Assembly (NCBI RefSeq): GCF_000060345.1
Contig: NC_008571.1
Location: forward strand, 496,001 to 560,000
Source: Christiangramia forsetii KT0803
GTDB taxonomy: Bacteria; Bacteroidota; Bacteroidia; Flavobacteriales; Flavobacteriaceae
Reading direction: 5' to 3'
Length of the DNA: 64,000 bases
Under the pieces are notes generated by a model. It searched no databases and had not been told where the DNA came from. It worked only from the letters and a program-made list of their open reading frames with translations. Below are positions 42,895-52,204 of the stretch, piece after piece. Position numbers and translations under genes: made by a program. How positions within the stretch are numbered: the first letter of the stretch is position 1; the number at the start of each line of letters is the position of its first letter.

Positions 42895-43256
42895 TATTTC
42901 TTTTCATTTTCAATAATGTCTAGAATTTCCCTTAATTCGTCGGCACTTATTTTTTCCTCCTTTGCGAAATAAGAAACCACATTTTTAAAAGAATTGTCGA
43001 AAAACCGTTTTGTAGCCATATTCATAAACTGCTTTCGGTACTTTTCTTTACTTACTACAGGGAAGTACTGATGGGTTTTGCCAAAGGCTTTGTACGAAAC
43101 ATATCCCTTTTCTTCAAGATTTCTTATGATGGTAGAAACCGTATTGTAATGTAATTTTTGATCTTTTAGTTTAGGGATAACTTCCTTGACAAATGCTTTT
43201 TCCAGATCCCATAGAACTCGCATGATTTCTTCCTCTTTATTGGTTAATTTTTCCAT
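42894..43256 (-). CDS. BlaI/MecI-family transcriptional repressor
   Basis: A 120-aa winged-helix repressor. LTNKEEEIMRVLWDL begins the HTH, and YNTVSTIIRNLEEKGYVSYKAFGKTHQYFPVVSKE is the recognition helix and wing. The C-terminal helices dimerise. In this family the repressor is cleaved when its M56 partner senses a signal. The partner follows at once (one-base overlap). It is the first gene of a two-gene operon with promoter box 43285-43292. Confidence 0.93.
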   Translation of the reverse strand: MEKLTNKEEEIMRVLWDLEKAFVKEVIPKLKDQKLHYNTVSTIIRNLEEKGYVSYKAFGKTHQYFPVVSKEKYRKQFMNMATKRFFDNSFKNVVSYFAKEEKISADELREILDIIENEKK

Positions 43257-43284
43257 AGAGATTAGATATTATAATTTTTGTTTT

Positions 43285-43292
43285 CAAATATA
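43285..43292 (-). promoter_or_regulatory. Promoter -7 box of the blaI-M56 operon
   Basis: Minus strand TATATTTG, 28 bases upstream of the BlaI-like ATG. Confidence 0.55.
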
Positions 43293-43326
43293 ACGAAAAA
43301 AATAGTTTTAAAACTACATAAATAGT

Positions 43327-44345
43327 TTAAATATTGATTTGATAATTCAAAGGAACCATTTTTGAGATTCTTGAAAAGCCCATGAAGCCACTAAAAGTCA
43401 TAGCGGTTGTAGGAGAGAAGTTTCCGTAATCATCGATTATAAAATTTTTATCAAAAACAATTTTACTCCAATGCTGGCGATCATATCTAATTCTAACAAA
43501 TTTGCCTAGTGGTTCCACCTGTGTATAATCAGATAAGCTATCTAACTTGAAAATATCTTCTCTTAAAATATTTTTATGATCCCTATATAATTCAAAATCC
43601 TGATCTTCTAAAACCCCATTTTTTAGAGAGCGCATAAAATGTAAGCTGGATCCCAAATATGCTCGTTTCCGCTTTCGTAGTATTCTATTGGGAATTTTCT
43701 TGCTTAATTCTTAAAGTAGCTTGTACCCGCATAGTAGACTGAAACCGGCCATTCTCTTTCGTTTTCATCAGTTTTAAATTGTACATTGAAATCAACAAGG
43801 TTATAATTTATTATATATCCCAAATCACTATTTTCAATAATCAACTCTTTATCGGCAGATGCAAACAGAATATTCTTTGAAGGACTATATCGTAGGTTTA
43901 AATCATCCTGGTTACGTATTTTGCAATTATCGGCACTGCGATCACTTCCTAAAAACTGTTGTCTAAAGATCCTTAACTTTTTTTCTCTGGACCAGGGATC
44001 AGCTTCTAGGTAGACGGTCTCTAAACTTTCCTTCTTTTCTTTAATATAAACCTTAAAACTTTTTCCTGAATATTGAGAGATGTTAGCAATTTTAATTGGT
44101 TCGAAACCAATGGAGCTTATGATCATATTGGCTTGAAAACTTTTCTTTAAGTTTAAGCTGAATCTTCCATCATCGCGGGTAGAAGTTCCTATACTGGTAC
44201 CGTCTAAATAAACCGAAGCCCCAAAAACAGCTGTTGAATCTTTGGCGTTATAAACATTTCCGGAAATTTTTAACTGGGCAAATGTTGGAATAGAGAAAAG
44301 TATAAAAAAAATAAATAGAGATCGGGATAGTAGTGCTTTGGCCAT
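43327..44345 (-). pseudogene. Carboxypeptidase-regulatory-like exported protein, broken by a frameshift
   Basis: The first part (44345 to 43704) has a signal peptide ending PTFAQ, a CarboxypepD_reg-like domain (GNVYNAKDSTAVFGASVYLDG) and a tail ending YYAGTSYFKN and a stop. Reading on in the next frame gives ELSKKIPNRIL and then, to 43327, RAYLGSSLHFMRSLKNGVLEDQDF and a continuous ~110-residue end. Restoring one A in the AAG near 43713 joins them into a single ~330-aa protein. So one base has been lost, unless it is a sequencing error. Intact relatives are exported beta-rich proteins of unknown role in Bacteroidota. Confidence 0.8.
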
Positions 44346-44442
44346 GCCTTAAATTATGTAACTACAATTATAGTTAATTCAAATTTCCTTTCCTATTCGT
44401 TAGATTTAAGTTTAATGTTATCTTCGCTAAAAATTAATTTTT

Positions 44443-45387
44443 ATGAGCATTGTTTACTTACTCATAGGTTTTGTGTTGTTGGTAATAGGAGGGGAGTTTT
44501 TGGTACGATCATCGGTAGCACTTTCTCTTAAATTGAATATTTCCAGAATGGTAATAGGACTAACGGTAGTTTCTTTTGCCACTTCTGCTCCTGAATTGCT
44601 GGTAAGTTTGCAAGCTGCGGTAGATGGTTTTTCTGATATCTCCCTCGGAAATGTAATAGGATCTAACATTGCTAATATTGGTTTGGTTTTAGGGTTGACC
44701 GCATTGGTTTCTCCGTTGATGGTAGACCGGGATTTTTACAGGATTAACTGGCCGGTAATGATGATTTTTTCTATTGTCCTCTACTTTTTTCTGTTGAGTA
44801 ATAATGAATTATCAAGGATCGAAGGTGGCGCCTTACTGCTTGGTCTGGCAGCTTATCTCTTTATATTAATTAAACGTTCGCGACGAAAAGATAAGGTGGT
44901 TGTTGAAGAAGTAGATGAGTCGTTGCGCCAGGTTCGTGGCTTTAAAATGACAATATGGCTTCTAATTGGAATTTTTGCACTTTGGGGTGGTTCTGAACTT
45001 TTGGTGAAAGGAGCTGTAGACCTGGCAACTCAGTTAGGGATTAGCGAACGTGTTGTATCTGTAACGATCATCGCCGTGGGCACCAGTGTTCCTGAACTTG
45101 CAGCTTCATTAATTGCCGCTATGAAAAAGGAGAAAGCAATTTCATTAGGAAACTTAATAGGATCTAATATTTTCAATATAGCCTCTGTACTTGGACTAAC
45201 AGCATTAGTAAAACCCATAGTAGTACAATCATCAGCAATTCTTACAAATGATATGTTCTGGATGTTGGGGATCGCTTTTATTCTTTTGCCAATGCTTTTA
45301 ATCCCGAAGATGTCTGAGATGGGTAGAAAAGAGGGCTTCGCTTTAATTGTGGGGTATTCAGTTTTTATCGTGCTTACCATTACCTAA
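44443..45387 (+). CDS. CaCA-family cation/calcium antiporter (YrbG-like)
   Basis: A 314-aa inner-membrane protein with ten helices. The two alpha repeats read FATSAPELLVSLQAA with GNVIGSNIANIGLVLGLTAL, and GTSVPELAASLIAA with GNLIGSNIFNIASVLGLTAL; their acidic residues bind the cation. The family exchanges Ca2+ for Na+ or K+. It is monocistronic. Helices and repeats are complete and the length is normal. Confidence 0.92.
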   Translation: MSIVYLLIGFVLLVIGGEFLVRSSVALSLKLNISRMVIGLTVVSFATSAPELLVSLQAAVDGFSDISLGNVIGSNIANIGLVLGLTALVSPLMVDRDFYRINWPVMMIFSIVLYFFLLSNNELSRIEGGALLLGLAAYLFILIKRSRRKDKVVVEEVDESLRQVRGFKMTIWLLIGIFALWGGSELLVKGAVDLATQLGISERVVSVTIIAVGTSVPELAASLIAAMKKEKAISLGNLIGSNIFNIASVLGLTALVKPIVVQSSAILTNDMFWMLGIAFILLPMLLIPKMSEMGRKEGFALIVGYSVFIVLTIT

Positions 45388-45593
45388 AATAAGACTGGGA
45401 AATATAAACTCATAATTTTTTCCTTCAGTATTAATATGCCTGGTTCACTTTTCTGATAGTTATTTTTCGGATGATTTTCAATATCAGTTTACAAACGTAG
45501 CGTTTGAAATGGTCTATGATCTTTCCAATACTTTCATTATGTCTTTTTAATTCAAATTATTCTGAAAGTACTATAAAATCATAAATGGCGTCA

Positions 45594-45690
45594 TTCTGTC
45601 CCGATAACTATCGGGATTGTTTCAGAATCTCATAAAACTAAGAATCATTAAGATTGCTTGAGAACCTGAAATAAATTCAGGTTGACGAAA
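45594..45690. repeat. Dispersed hairpin repeats
   Basis: CCCGAT-AACT-ATCGGG (45600-45615) and AACCTGAA-ATAAA-TTCAGGTT (45663-45683). The second resembles ATCCTGAA...TTCAGGAT at 403-423 and a similar hairpin near 61320. Confidence 0.6.
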
Positions 45691-46047
45691 CAACGATAGG
45701 ACAAAACCGGATATCCAATTCTAAAATTATCTTCAGTTTTTCGCAGAATGTATTTTATCATTAGTAATTCAACTTTTAAGAATATTTAGAGTTGAAAAAC
45801 GGTTCTTTTCAGTTTTGTAATCATATAGTATTGTAATTCAGTTTTTTGAGATGCTATTTATCATTTCTACTGATTTTTGTTGGATAAAAATTCAATATAG
45901 AAGTATTACGCCGCAAATTATTCCTGAATCATTTTGGTTTTATTTAACTTATATTTAAAAACTCATAAAAATTAGGGGGTGTTTTTAATAATATCACATT
46001 TATTTGTTATAAGACCCCTGATTTAGATAGGTTAATAAAAATTTTTT

Positions 46048-46055
46048 TAAATTTG
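46048..46055 (+). promoter_or_regulatory. glnA: Promoter -7 box of glnA
   Basis: TAAATTTG, 37 bases before the ATG. Confidence 0.45.
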
Positions 46056-46092
46056 TCACTTGAATTTTTAAAAATTAAATACTACAGTATAT

Positions 46093-48282
46093 ATGTCAAC
46101 TTTACGATTTCAAGCTTTAAAAGAAGCTCTAAACAGAAAACCAGTTAAGATTACAGAACCTGCAAGAAGGTCTGAGATCTTTTCAAGCAATGTCTTTAAT
46201 GAAACGGTAATGAGACAGTTTCTTACCAAAGAGGCTTATGAGAATGTGACAGAAGCTATGCGTACGGGGAGGAAAATTGACCGTAACGTAGCCGATCATA
46301 TTTCTACCGGAATGAAAGAATGGGCTATTTCTAAAGGAGTTACTCATTATACTCACTGGTTCCAGCCATTAACAGGAACTACTGCAGAAAAACATGATTC
46401 TTTCTTTGAGCCCTTGGGCGATGGTCTTGCGATTGAAAAATTTGGCGGTGGCCAGTTAGTACAACAGGAACCGGATGCTTCCAGTTTTCCTAGTGGAGGA
46501 ATAAGAAATACTTTTGAAGCTCGTGGTTATACTGCATGGGATCCAACTTCTCCTGCTTTTATATGGGGAACAACCCTGTGTATTCCAACGATATTTGTTT
46601 CATATACTGGAGAAGCACTGGATAATAAGACTCCATTATTAAGAGCACTTCAGTCTATTGATAGTGCAGCTACGAATGTTGTAAAATATTTTGATAAAAA
46701 TGTAAAGAAAGTAAATGCTACTCTTGGATGGGAGCAGGAATACTTTCTTATTGATTCTGCTCTTGTAGCTTCAAGACCAGATATAACTCTTACAGGAAGA
46801 ACGCTACTTGGGCATTCTCCTGCAAAAGGACAACAATTAGACGATCATTACTTCGGATCAATTCCTTCAAGAGCTATCGCCTTTATGATGGATCTTGAGA
46901 TAGAATGTATGAAATTGGGTATACCTGTAAAAACACGTCACAACGAAGTAGCGCCAAATCAGTTTGAGCTGGCACCTATATTCGAAGAGGCAAACCTGGC
47001 GGTAGATCACAATTCCTTGATAATGGATGTGATGAAGAAAGTTGGGGAAAGACATCATTTGAGTGTGTTAATGCATGAAAAGCCATTTGCCGGAATCAAT
47101 GGTAGTGGTAAGCATAATAACTGGTCTTTAGCAACAGATACGGGTACAAATTTGCTTTCTCCAGGTTCAACTCCAATGAAAAACCTGCAGTTTCTTACTT
47201 TTTTTATAAACACGATTAAAGCGGTTTATGATAATGAAGAATTATTGAGGGCATGTATCGCTAGTGCATCTAACGACCATCGTTTAGGGGCAAATGAAGC
47301 TCCACCAGCTATTATTTCAGTTTTCATTGGTTCTCAATTAACGAAAGTACTGGATGAACTTGAAAAAGTTACTGATGGCAAACTTTCTCCACAAGAGAAA
47401 ACAGACCTTAAGTTAAATGTAGTTGGTAAGATTCCGGAAATTCTTCGTGATAATACAGATAGAAACCGTACTTCTTCTTTTGCCTTTACCGGAAATAAAT
47501 TTGAATTTCGTGCAGTAGGTTCTCTTGCCAATTGTGCAAATGCGATGACAGTACTTAATAGTATCGTTGCTAAACAACTTAAAGATTTTAAAGTTGAAGT
47601 AGATAAGCTTATTAAGGATAAGAAAATGAAAAAGGATGATGCTATCTTCAATGTTCTTAGAGAATACATCAAGAAATCCAAGAAAATTAGATTTGAGGGT
47701 GATGGTTATGGAGAAGCCTGGGAGAAAGAAGCAGAGAAGCGTGGTTTGAGTAATAACCGTACAACTCCACAGGCACTAAAAGCCCAGGTTAGCAAAAAAG
47801 CTTTTAAATTATATGAAGAGCTTGGAGTAATGAACAAGGTGGAAGTTGAAGCTCGTCACGAGATTGAACTTGAGGAGTACACCATGAGGATCCAGATTGA
47901 AGGTCGAATTATTGGAGATATTGCGAGGAATCATGTGATCCCAACAGCGGTACGCTATCAAAATCTTTTAATTGAAAACGTACGCGGACTTAAGGAGATC
48001 TACGCCGAAGATTTTACCAGACATGCCAAGGAGCAACTGGAGATTATAGAAAGTATTTCTGCTCATATCGCCGGAATCAATTCTAATGTAAACGCAATGA
48101 TCGAAGCTCGTAAAGTTGCTAATAAGATTGAAGATGATGCAGAGAAAAAAGCATTTTCTTATTGTGATAATGTGAAACCTTATTTTGAAGAAATAAGATA
48201 CCATTGTGATAAACTGGAATTATTAGTTGATGATGAACTTTGGCCATTGGCTAAATACAGAGAGTTGCTTTTTACGAAGTAA
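46093..48282 (+). CDS. glnA: Glutamine synthetase type III
   Basis: A 729-aa GSIII (GlnN) forming glutamine from glutamate, ammonia and ATP; it works as a dodecamer. Diagnostic blocks are THWFQPLTGTTAEKHDSF (~98-115), GWEQEYFLID (~214-223), KTRHNEVAPNQFELAPIF (~278-295), HEKPFAGINGSGKHNNWS (~331-348) and DRNRTSSFAFTGNKFEFRA (~455-473). GSIII is the main form in Bacteroidota. Monocistronic with a strong terminator. Confidence 0.97.
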   Translation: MSTLRFQALKEALNRKPVKITEPARRSEIFSSNVFNETVMRQFLTKEAYENVTEAMRTGRKIDRNVADHISTGMKEWAISKGVTHYTHWFQPLTGTTAEKHDSFFEPLGDGLAIEKFGGGQLVQQEPDASSFPSGGIRNTFEARGYTAWDPTSPAFIWGTTLCIPTIFVSYTGEALDNKTPLLRALQSIDSAATNVVKYFDKNVKKVNATLGWEQEYFLIDSALVASRPDITLTGRTLLGHSPAKGQQLDDHYFGSIPSRAIAFMMDLEIECMKLGIPVKTRHNEVAPNQFELAPIFEEANLAVDHNSLIMDVMKKVGERHHLSVLMHEKPFAGINGSGKHNNWSLATDTGTNLLSPGSTPMKNLQFLTFFINTIKAVYDNEELLRACIASASNDHRLGANEAPPAIISVFIGSQLTKVLDELEKVTDGKLSPQEKTDLKLNVVGKIPEILRDNTDRNRTSSFAFTGNKFEFRAVGSLANCANAMTVLNSIVAKQLKDFKVEVDKLIKDKKMKKDDAIFNVLREYIKKSKKIRFEGDGYGEAWEKEAEKRGLSNNRTTPQALKAQVSKKAFKLYEELGVMNKVEVEARHEIELEEYTMRIQIEGRIIGDIARNHVIPTAVRYQNLLIENVRGLKEIYAEDFTRHAKEQLEIIESISAHIAGINSNVNAMIEARKVANKIEDDAEKKAFSYCDNVKPYFEEIRYHCDKLELLVDDELWPLAKYRELLFTK

Positions 48283-48306
48283 TTCTTGTTAAACTGAATT
48301 TCGAAA

Positions 48307-48333
48307 AAAAGCCACGCTAAAAACGTGGCTTTT
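48307..48333 (+). terminator. Terminator of glnA
   Basis: 10-bp stem AAAAGCCACG/CGTGGCTTTT (48307-48316 with 48324-48333), 24 bases past the stop. Confidence 0.85.
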
Positions 48334-48379
48334 TATATTTAAAAATACCTGATTTTTTATCAGAAGTGTTTAAACTAAT

Positions 48380-48387
48380 TATCTTTG
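48380..48387 (+). promoter_or_regulatory. purM: Promoter -7 box of purM
   Basis: TATCTTTG, 19 bases before the ATG. Confidence 0.5.
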
Positions 48388-48406
48388 AAAACTCTAAGTA
48401 AAAGTC

Positions 48407-49588
48407 ATGAGCAAAGAAGTAAGTAAGCGATATTCTGGAAGAGGTGTTTCTGCAGGGAAAGAAGATGTGCATAATGCGATTAAAAATGTAGATAAAGGTC
48501 TTTTTCCAAAGGCTTTTTGTAAGATCGTTCCAGATCACTTAACAGGCAGCGAAGATCATTGTTTGATTATGCATGCCGATGGTGCCGGCACGAAATCTTC
48601 TTTAGCCTACATGTACTGGAAAGAAACCGGGAATATTTCTGTTTGGAAAGGAATTGCTCAGGACGCTCTTATTATGAATATAGATGATCTACTTTGTGTG
48701 GGTGCGACAGATAATATTCTGCTTTCTTCTACCATTGGCAGAAATAAGAACCTTATTCCGGGGGAAGTCATTTCTGCAATTATTAATGGAACAGAAGAAT
48801 TGATTTCAGAATTAAAAGATTTTGGGGTTGAAATTCATTCTACCGGTGGTGAAACTGCAGATGTTGGTGATCTTGTTAGAACTATTATAGTAGATTCTAC
48901 GGTTACAGCGAGAATGCCTAGAAACAGAGTGATCGATAATGCGAATATTAAGCCGGGGAACGTAATCGTAGGCTTATCCTCCTCTGGTCAGGCATCTTAT
49001 GAAAGGGAATATAACGGTGGGATGGGTAGTAACGGATTGACTTCTGCTCGTCACGATGTTTTCTCAAAGATTCTAGCTGAAAAATTTCCGGAAAGTTTCG
49101 ATAGTTCAATTCCCGAGGAATTGGTGTATTCCGGAACTAAAAAACTTACCGATTCGGTGGAAAACAGTCCGGTAGATGCCGGTAAACTGGTGCTTTCTCC
49201 AACCAGGACGTATGCACCCATCGTTAAAAAGATCCTGAGTAAGATTGGGAGTGAAAAAATTGACGGAATGGTGCATTGTAGCGGTGGAGCTCAAACAAAA
49301 ATTCTTCATTTCGTAGATAAGAATCATATTATCAAAGATGATCTCTTTGAAACTCCTCCTTTATTTAAACTCATCCAACAGGAAAGTAAAACAGATTGGA
49401 AGGAAATGTACCAGGTTTTTAATATGGGACATCGTATGGAACTTTATGTAGATGAAAGTATTGCTACTGAAATTATCCAAATTTCAAAGTCCTTTAATGT
49501 AGACGCGAAAATTATTGGTAGAGTAGAAGCTTCAGAAACTAAAAAGCTGACAATAAAAAGTACTCACGGGAATTTTGAATACCGTTAA
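48407..49588 (+). CDS. purM: Phosphoribosylformylglycinamidine cyclo-ligase (AIR synthase)
   Basis: PurM closes the imidazole ring in purine synthesis (FGAM to AIR). Recognisable blocks are SGRGVSAGKEDVHNAI at the start, HADGAGTKSSLAY (~56-68), IAQDALIMNIDDLLCVGA (~84-101), STGGETADVGDLVRT (~145-159) and the substrate-side QVFNMGHRMEL near 345. The 393-aa length and divergent C-terminus match the Bacteroidota subtype rather than the ~345-aa E. coli form. It stands alone. Confidence 0.93.
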   Translation: MSKEVSKRYSGRGVSAGKEDVHNAIKNVDKGLFPKAFCKIVPDHLTGSEDHCLIMHADGAGTKSSLAYMYWKETGNISVWKGIAQDALIMNIDDLLCVGATDNILLSSTIGRNKNLIPGEVISAIINGTEELISELKDFGVEIHSTGGETADVGDLVRTIIVDSTVTARMPRNRVIDNANIKPGNVIVGLSSSGQASYEREYNGGMGSNGLTSARHDVFSKILAEKFPESFDSSIPEELVYSGTKKLTDSVENSPVDAGKLVLSPTRTYAPIVKKILSKIGSEKIDGMVHCSGGAQTKILHFVDKNHIIKDDLFETPPLFKLIQQESKTDWKEMYQVFNMGHRMELYVDESIATEIIQISKSFNVDAKIIGRVEASETKKLTIKSTHGNFEYR

Positions 49589-49667
49589 ATAAAATTTTTA
49601 ATTAACCTTTTTAATTGGAATTTTAGAGTTTCATTTACAGGATTGATAGTTTAATAGCAATGTTCTA

Positions 49668-50354
49668 ATGAAATTCTGGCTAAACCTTTTGATGGGTTTT
49701 CTTATCGCTGCCAATTTTCTGGCTATATATTTTCTGGATGAGTATGTAGACAGGTGGTTTAGATTTGGAGCAACCTTTCTCTTTCTGCTCATTTATATCT
49801 TAAAATACTTCTCAAATTATCGCCTGTTATTTATTTTTTTACTACTTGCCCTCTGTGATGGGCTGCTTGTGTATTACGAAATTCCCTTTTTAAAGAAAAT
49901 AATTTATACAGTAAGAATTCTGGCCTATCTCAATATTATCCTGTTGATAGCGCCTTCCCTTTCAAAGTTGAAATTGAACCTGTTTACTGTCCTAATCTCA
50001 ATTTTTATAATAACTATAGATATCTACCTTCTGCATGAAATGGCGAAATCTTTGCCGAAAAGCGATCAGAATCCAATATTCATAATCTTATTTTATTTGT
50101 TGGGGATTACTTCTTTAGCAATTGCTGCAGTTAGTATGTCGTACTTAAATAGATATGCGAACAAAGCTGGTTTTTACCTGGTGATCGTTTCTTTTGGATT
50201 AATACTCTCTGATATTTTCTTTTATAATGCCTACTATCTGGATTTTGAAGAATTTTATTATTTAGATAGGCTGGCAAATATTATTGCAATAAGTTTTCTG
50301 CTGGCGTTTGGTTCCACGCAAAAAATTACTGGTTCAGAGGCTAATATATCCTAA
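49668..50354 (+). CDS. YhhN-like membrane protein, first of two paralogues
   Basis: A 228-aa protein of about eight membrane helices. The end RYANKAGFYLVIVSFGLILSDIFFYNAYYLDFEEFYYLDRLANIIAISFL matches the second paralogue at 51416 almost block by block (SFYFTAATLFLVFSDI, YYLEFYEFYYPDRFFYILGIAGL). It resembles the YhhN/TMEM86 lysoplasmalogenase family, but I cannot see the catalytic residues with confidence. It overlaps the ABC ATPase gene on the opposite strand by 21 bases. Confidence 0.65.
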   Translation: MKFWLNLLMGFLIAANFLAIYFLDEYVDRWFRFGATFLFLLIYILKYFSNYRLLFIFLLLALCDGLLVYYEIPFLKKIIYTVRILAYLNIILLIAPSLSKLKLNLFTVLISIFIITIDIYLLHEMAKSLPKSDQNPIFIILFYLLGITSLAIAAVSMSYLNRYANKAGFYLVIVSFGLILSDIFFYNAYYLDFEEFYYLDRLANIIAISFLLAFGSTQKITGSEANIS

Positions 50355-50984
50355 TTGCTGAAGTTCGGAAGAATCCTCTATAAATCTGGAACAGCCATCC
50401 TTAATAAAATATAGAGTATCTGTGATTTCAATTAGATCGTTATATAGATGATCGGTTATAATAATTGCTTTATTTTCTTTTTCCAGTAGCAGTTCTTTTT
50501 TAATGATTTCTATATACAGTGGAGTTAAATGTGTAAAAGGTTCATCCAGCAGAACAAGATCACCCTCAGATTTAATGCTTAACCAGATAGCGATAAGCCT
50601 TCGCTCACCGCCAGATAATTGGGCAAGGGTGTAATTATGATATTTTTTGAAACTTGGAAATTTCTCTACAATACTCTGCCAGGAAACACCATAAATTCTG
50701 AATAACTTACTGAGTTTAATGGTATTTGGCAGAAAATCGGTTTGAGACAATAGCTTTACTTTTTTTATGGAATAAAGTTTTTTTAAGGTAGCTTTTTTAT
50801 CTATTCGAATTAGTTTATTGGTGCAGGCCAGGTTTCCGAAGAAAATTTTTAACAGACTGGTTTTACCACAACCATTACTTCCTAAGATACCCGTTATTTT
50901 ACCGGTTTCCGCTTTTAAATATATTCCGTAGAGAATTTGTTTATCCTTATAACTTAATTCAACATTATCCAGTTCAAAGATCAT
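50334..50984 (-). CDS. ABC transporter ATP-binding protein
   Basis: A 216-aa stand-alone ATPase. Walker A GSNGCGKTSLL (~35-45), signature LAQLSGGERRLIA (~125-137), Walker B LVLLDEPFTHL (~146-156), and the switch His in ITDHL. It overlaps the small membrane protein gene upstream by 4 bases, so together they probably form a compact ABC module. It is short and the Q-loop region reads LLSQTDF. The substrate is unknown. Confidence 0.87.
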   Translation of the reverse strand: MIFELDNVELSYKDKQILYGIYLKAETGKITGILGSNGCGKTSLLKIFFGNLACTNKLIRIDKKATLKKLYSIKKVKLLSQTDFLPNTIKLSKLFRIYGVSWQSIVEKFPSFKKYHNYTLAQLSGGERRLIAIWLSIKSEGDLVLLDEPFTHLTPLYIEIIKKELLLEKENKAIIITDHLYNDLIEITDTLYFIKDGCSRFIEDSSELQQLGYISL

Positions 50985-51334
50985 AAAACAAGTTTGCTGA
51001 TTTTAAAAATTATAATGTTCAATAAAAAATCAAAGAACAGGCAATACCCGAATATGGCGACTGGGGTAAGTCCGAAATTCTTATAAAAAAGCAATTGGTC
51101 TTTAGATTCTATAAATTGATAATACATAAAAATTAAGCCTATCAAAAATATCTTGATACACAAGATTGCTTCTATAGGATAACGCAAGAGACTAAGAAGA
51201 ACACTCAGTCCAAATGAACTAATAATCAATTTTCTGTAAAAAAGAAATGTGAGTTTTGTTCTAAAAGCAAGTTTCATTAAAAGCCTCATAAAAGTGAATT
51301 TAAGGAAAATATTAAAACCCAGTGGAATTGTCAT
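50981..51334 (-). CDS. Small membrane protein, likely partner of the ABC ATPase
   Basis: A 117-aa hydrophobic protein with three or four membrane helices (~36-55, 57-72, 92-112) and basic residues in the first 35. It starts the unit and is translationally coupled to the ATPase. It is much shorter than usual ABC permeases, so it may work as a multimer or need a second subunit. The start could also be one of the internal ATGs (residues 16 or 20). No family recognised. Confidence 0.55.
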   Translation of the reverse strand: MTIPLGFNIFLKFTFMRLLMKLAFRTKLTFLFYRKLIISSFGLSVLLSLLRYPIEAILCIKIFLIGLIFMYYQFIESKDQLLFYKNFGLTPVAIFGYCLFFDFLLNIIIFKISKLVL

Positions 51335-51415
51335 AATTCTATAGAACTGCCAATTGGATAGAAATCGTTACTTTGTAAGGCAATCTTATGAAAACCATAT
51401 TGTAAAGTGTTTCGT

Positions 51416-52141
51416 ATGTTTGCTACAACCAAAAGAACTAAGATTTTGCCCAAGTCATTTCTATCAGCAATCATTGCCATATTGCTAGTAGCTAATTTCT
51501 ATATCATTTTCGCATATGATCTGGAATTAAGCCGCTGGGCCCGTTTAATAAGTACTTTTGTTCTCTTTATTGTTTTAGTTTGGCAGGGAACATTTAGCAA
51601 AAGAATGTTGGCAGCATTTTTTCTCCTGTTAATCTCAGATTTAGGATTATTTAATTATGAAGATCCACTTACCAATGCCGGAACTTTTCTTGTGAGAATT
51701 TCTGCTTATCTGCTATTGGTCTTTGTGGTCACGCCGGAGTTGAAAAATCTGCAAACTAATTTATTTCAGAAAATTTTATTTATCGTTGTTTTTTTTCTGA
51801 ATCTCGGAATGCTTTATCTATTGGTAGATATGATTCCGTACCAATATATGTACCCCGGCTTGAATATTCTTTTCTATGCATACGGAATCTCGATGATCAC
51901 TATGGTAATCACTGCGATCTCTTATAGTAACAGATATTCTGATACAACTTCCTTTTATTTTACCGCGGCGACGCTCTTTCTGGTGTTTTCTGATATTACC
52001 TCATTTATTGCGTATTATCTGGAATTTTATGAATTTTACTATCCTGATAGATTTTTCTATATTCTGGGGATTGCAGGTCTTGTAAAATTTGCTTCTTTTG
52101 CCAGAAGCCACAAGCCTGTTGCAGAATTAGAAAGCCTTTAA
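51416..52141 (+). CDS. YhhN-like membrane protein, second paralogue
   Basis: A 241-aa protein of about eight helices, clearly related to the gene at 49668 (shared ELSRWARLISTFVLF/DRWFRFGATFLF, DLGLFNYEDPL/DGLLVYYEIPF and the same C-terminal YYPDRFFYI block). A GTG at 51407 extends the frame by three residues; I prefer the ATG. It is divergent from the ABC pair. It may represent a family duplication split by insertion of that pair. Function unknown; lysoplasmalogenase-like activity is only a possibility. Confidence 0.65.
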   Translation: MFATTKRTKILPKSFLSAIIAILLVANFYIIFAYDLELSRWARLISTFVLFIVLVWQGTFSKRMLAAFFLLLISDLGLFNYEDPLTNAGTFLVRISAYLLLVFVVTPELKNLQTNLFQKILFIVVFFLNLGMLYLLVDMIPYQYMYPGLNILFYAYGISMITMVITAISYSNRYSDTTSFYFTAATLFLVFSDITSFIAYYLEFYEFYYPDRFFYILGIAGLVKFASFARSHKPVAELESL

Positions 52142-52172
52142 AGCTTTCTATAAAATTTCAGGCAAATTATCG

Positions 52173-52180
52173 TAAATTTG
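52173..52180 (+). promoter_or_regulatory. prfA: Promoter -7 box of prfA
   Basis: TAAATTTG, 24 bases before the ATG. Confidence 0.5.
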
Positions 52181-52204
52181 CTATCCTAAATTCAGTAGTA
52201 TTAT

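Larger units (their letters stand above)
45388..46092. other. Long intergenic region with repeats
   Basis: About 700 bases without a gene on either strand. It holds a repeat cluster at 45594-45690 and, near the right end, the glnA promoter. The stretch 45690-46000 is AT-rich with nothing recognisable. Confidence 0.5.
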
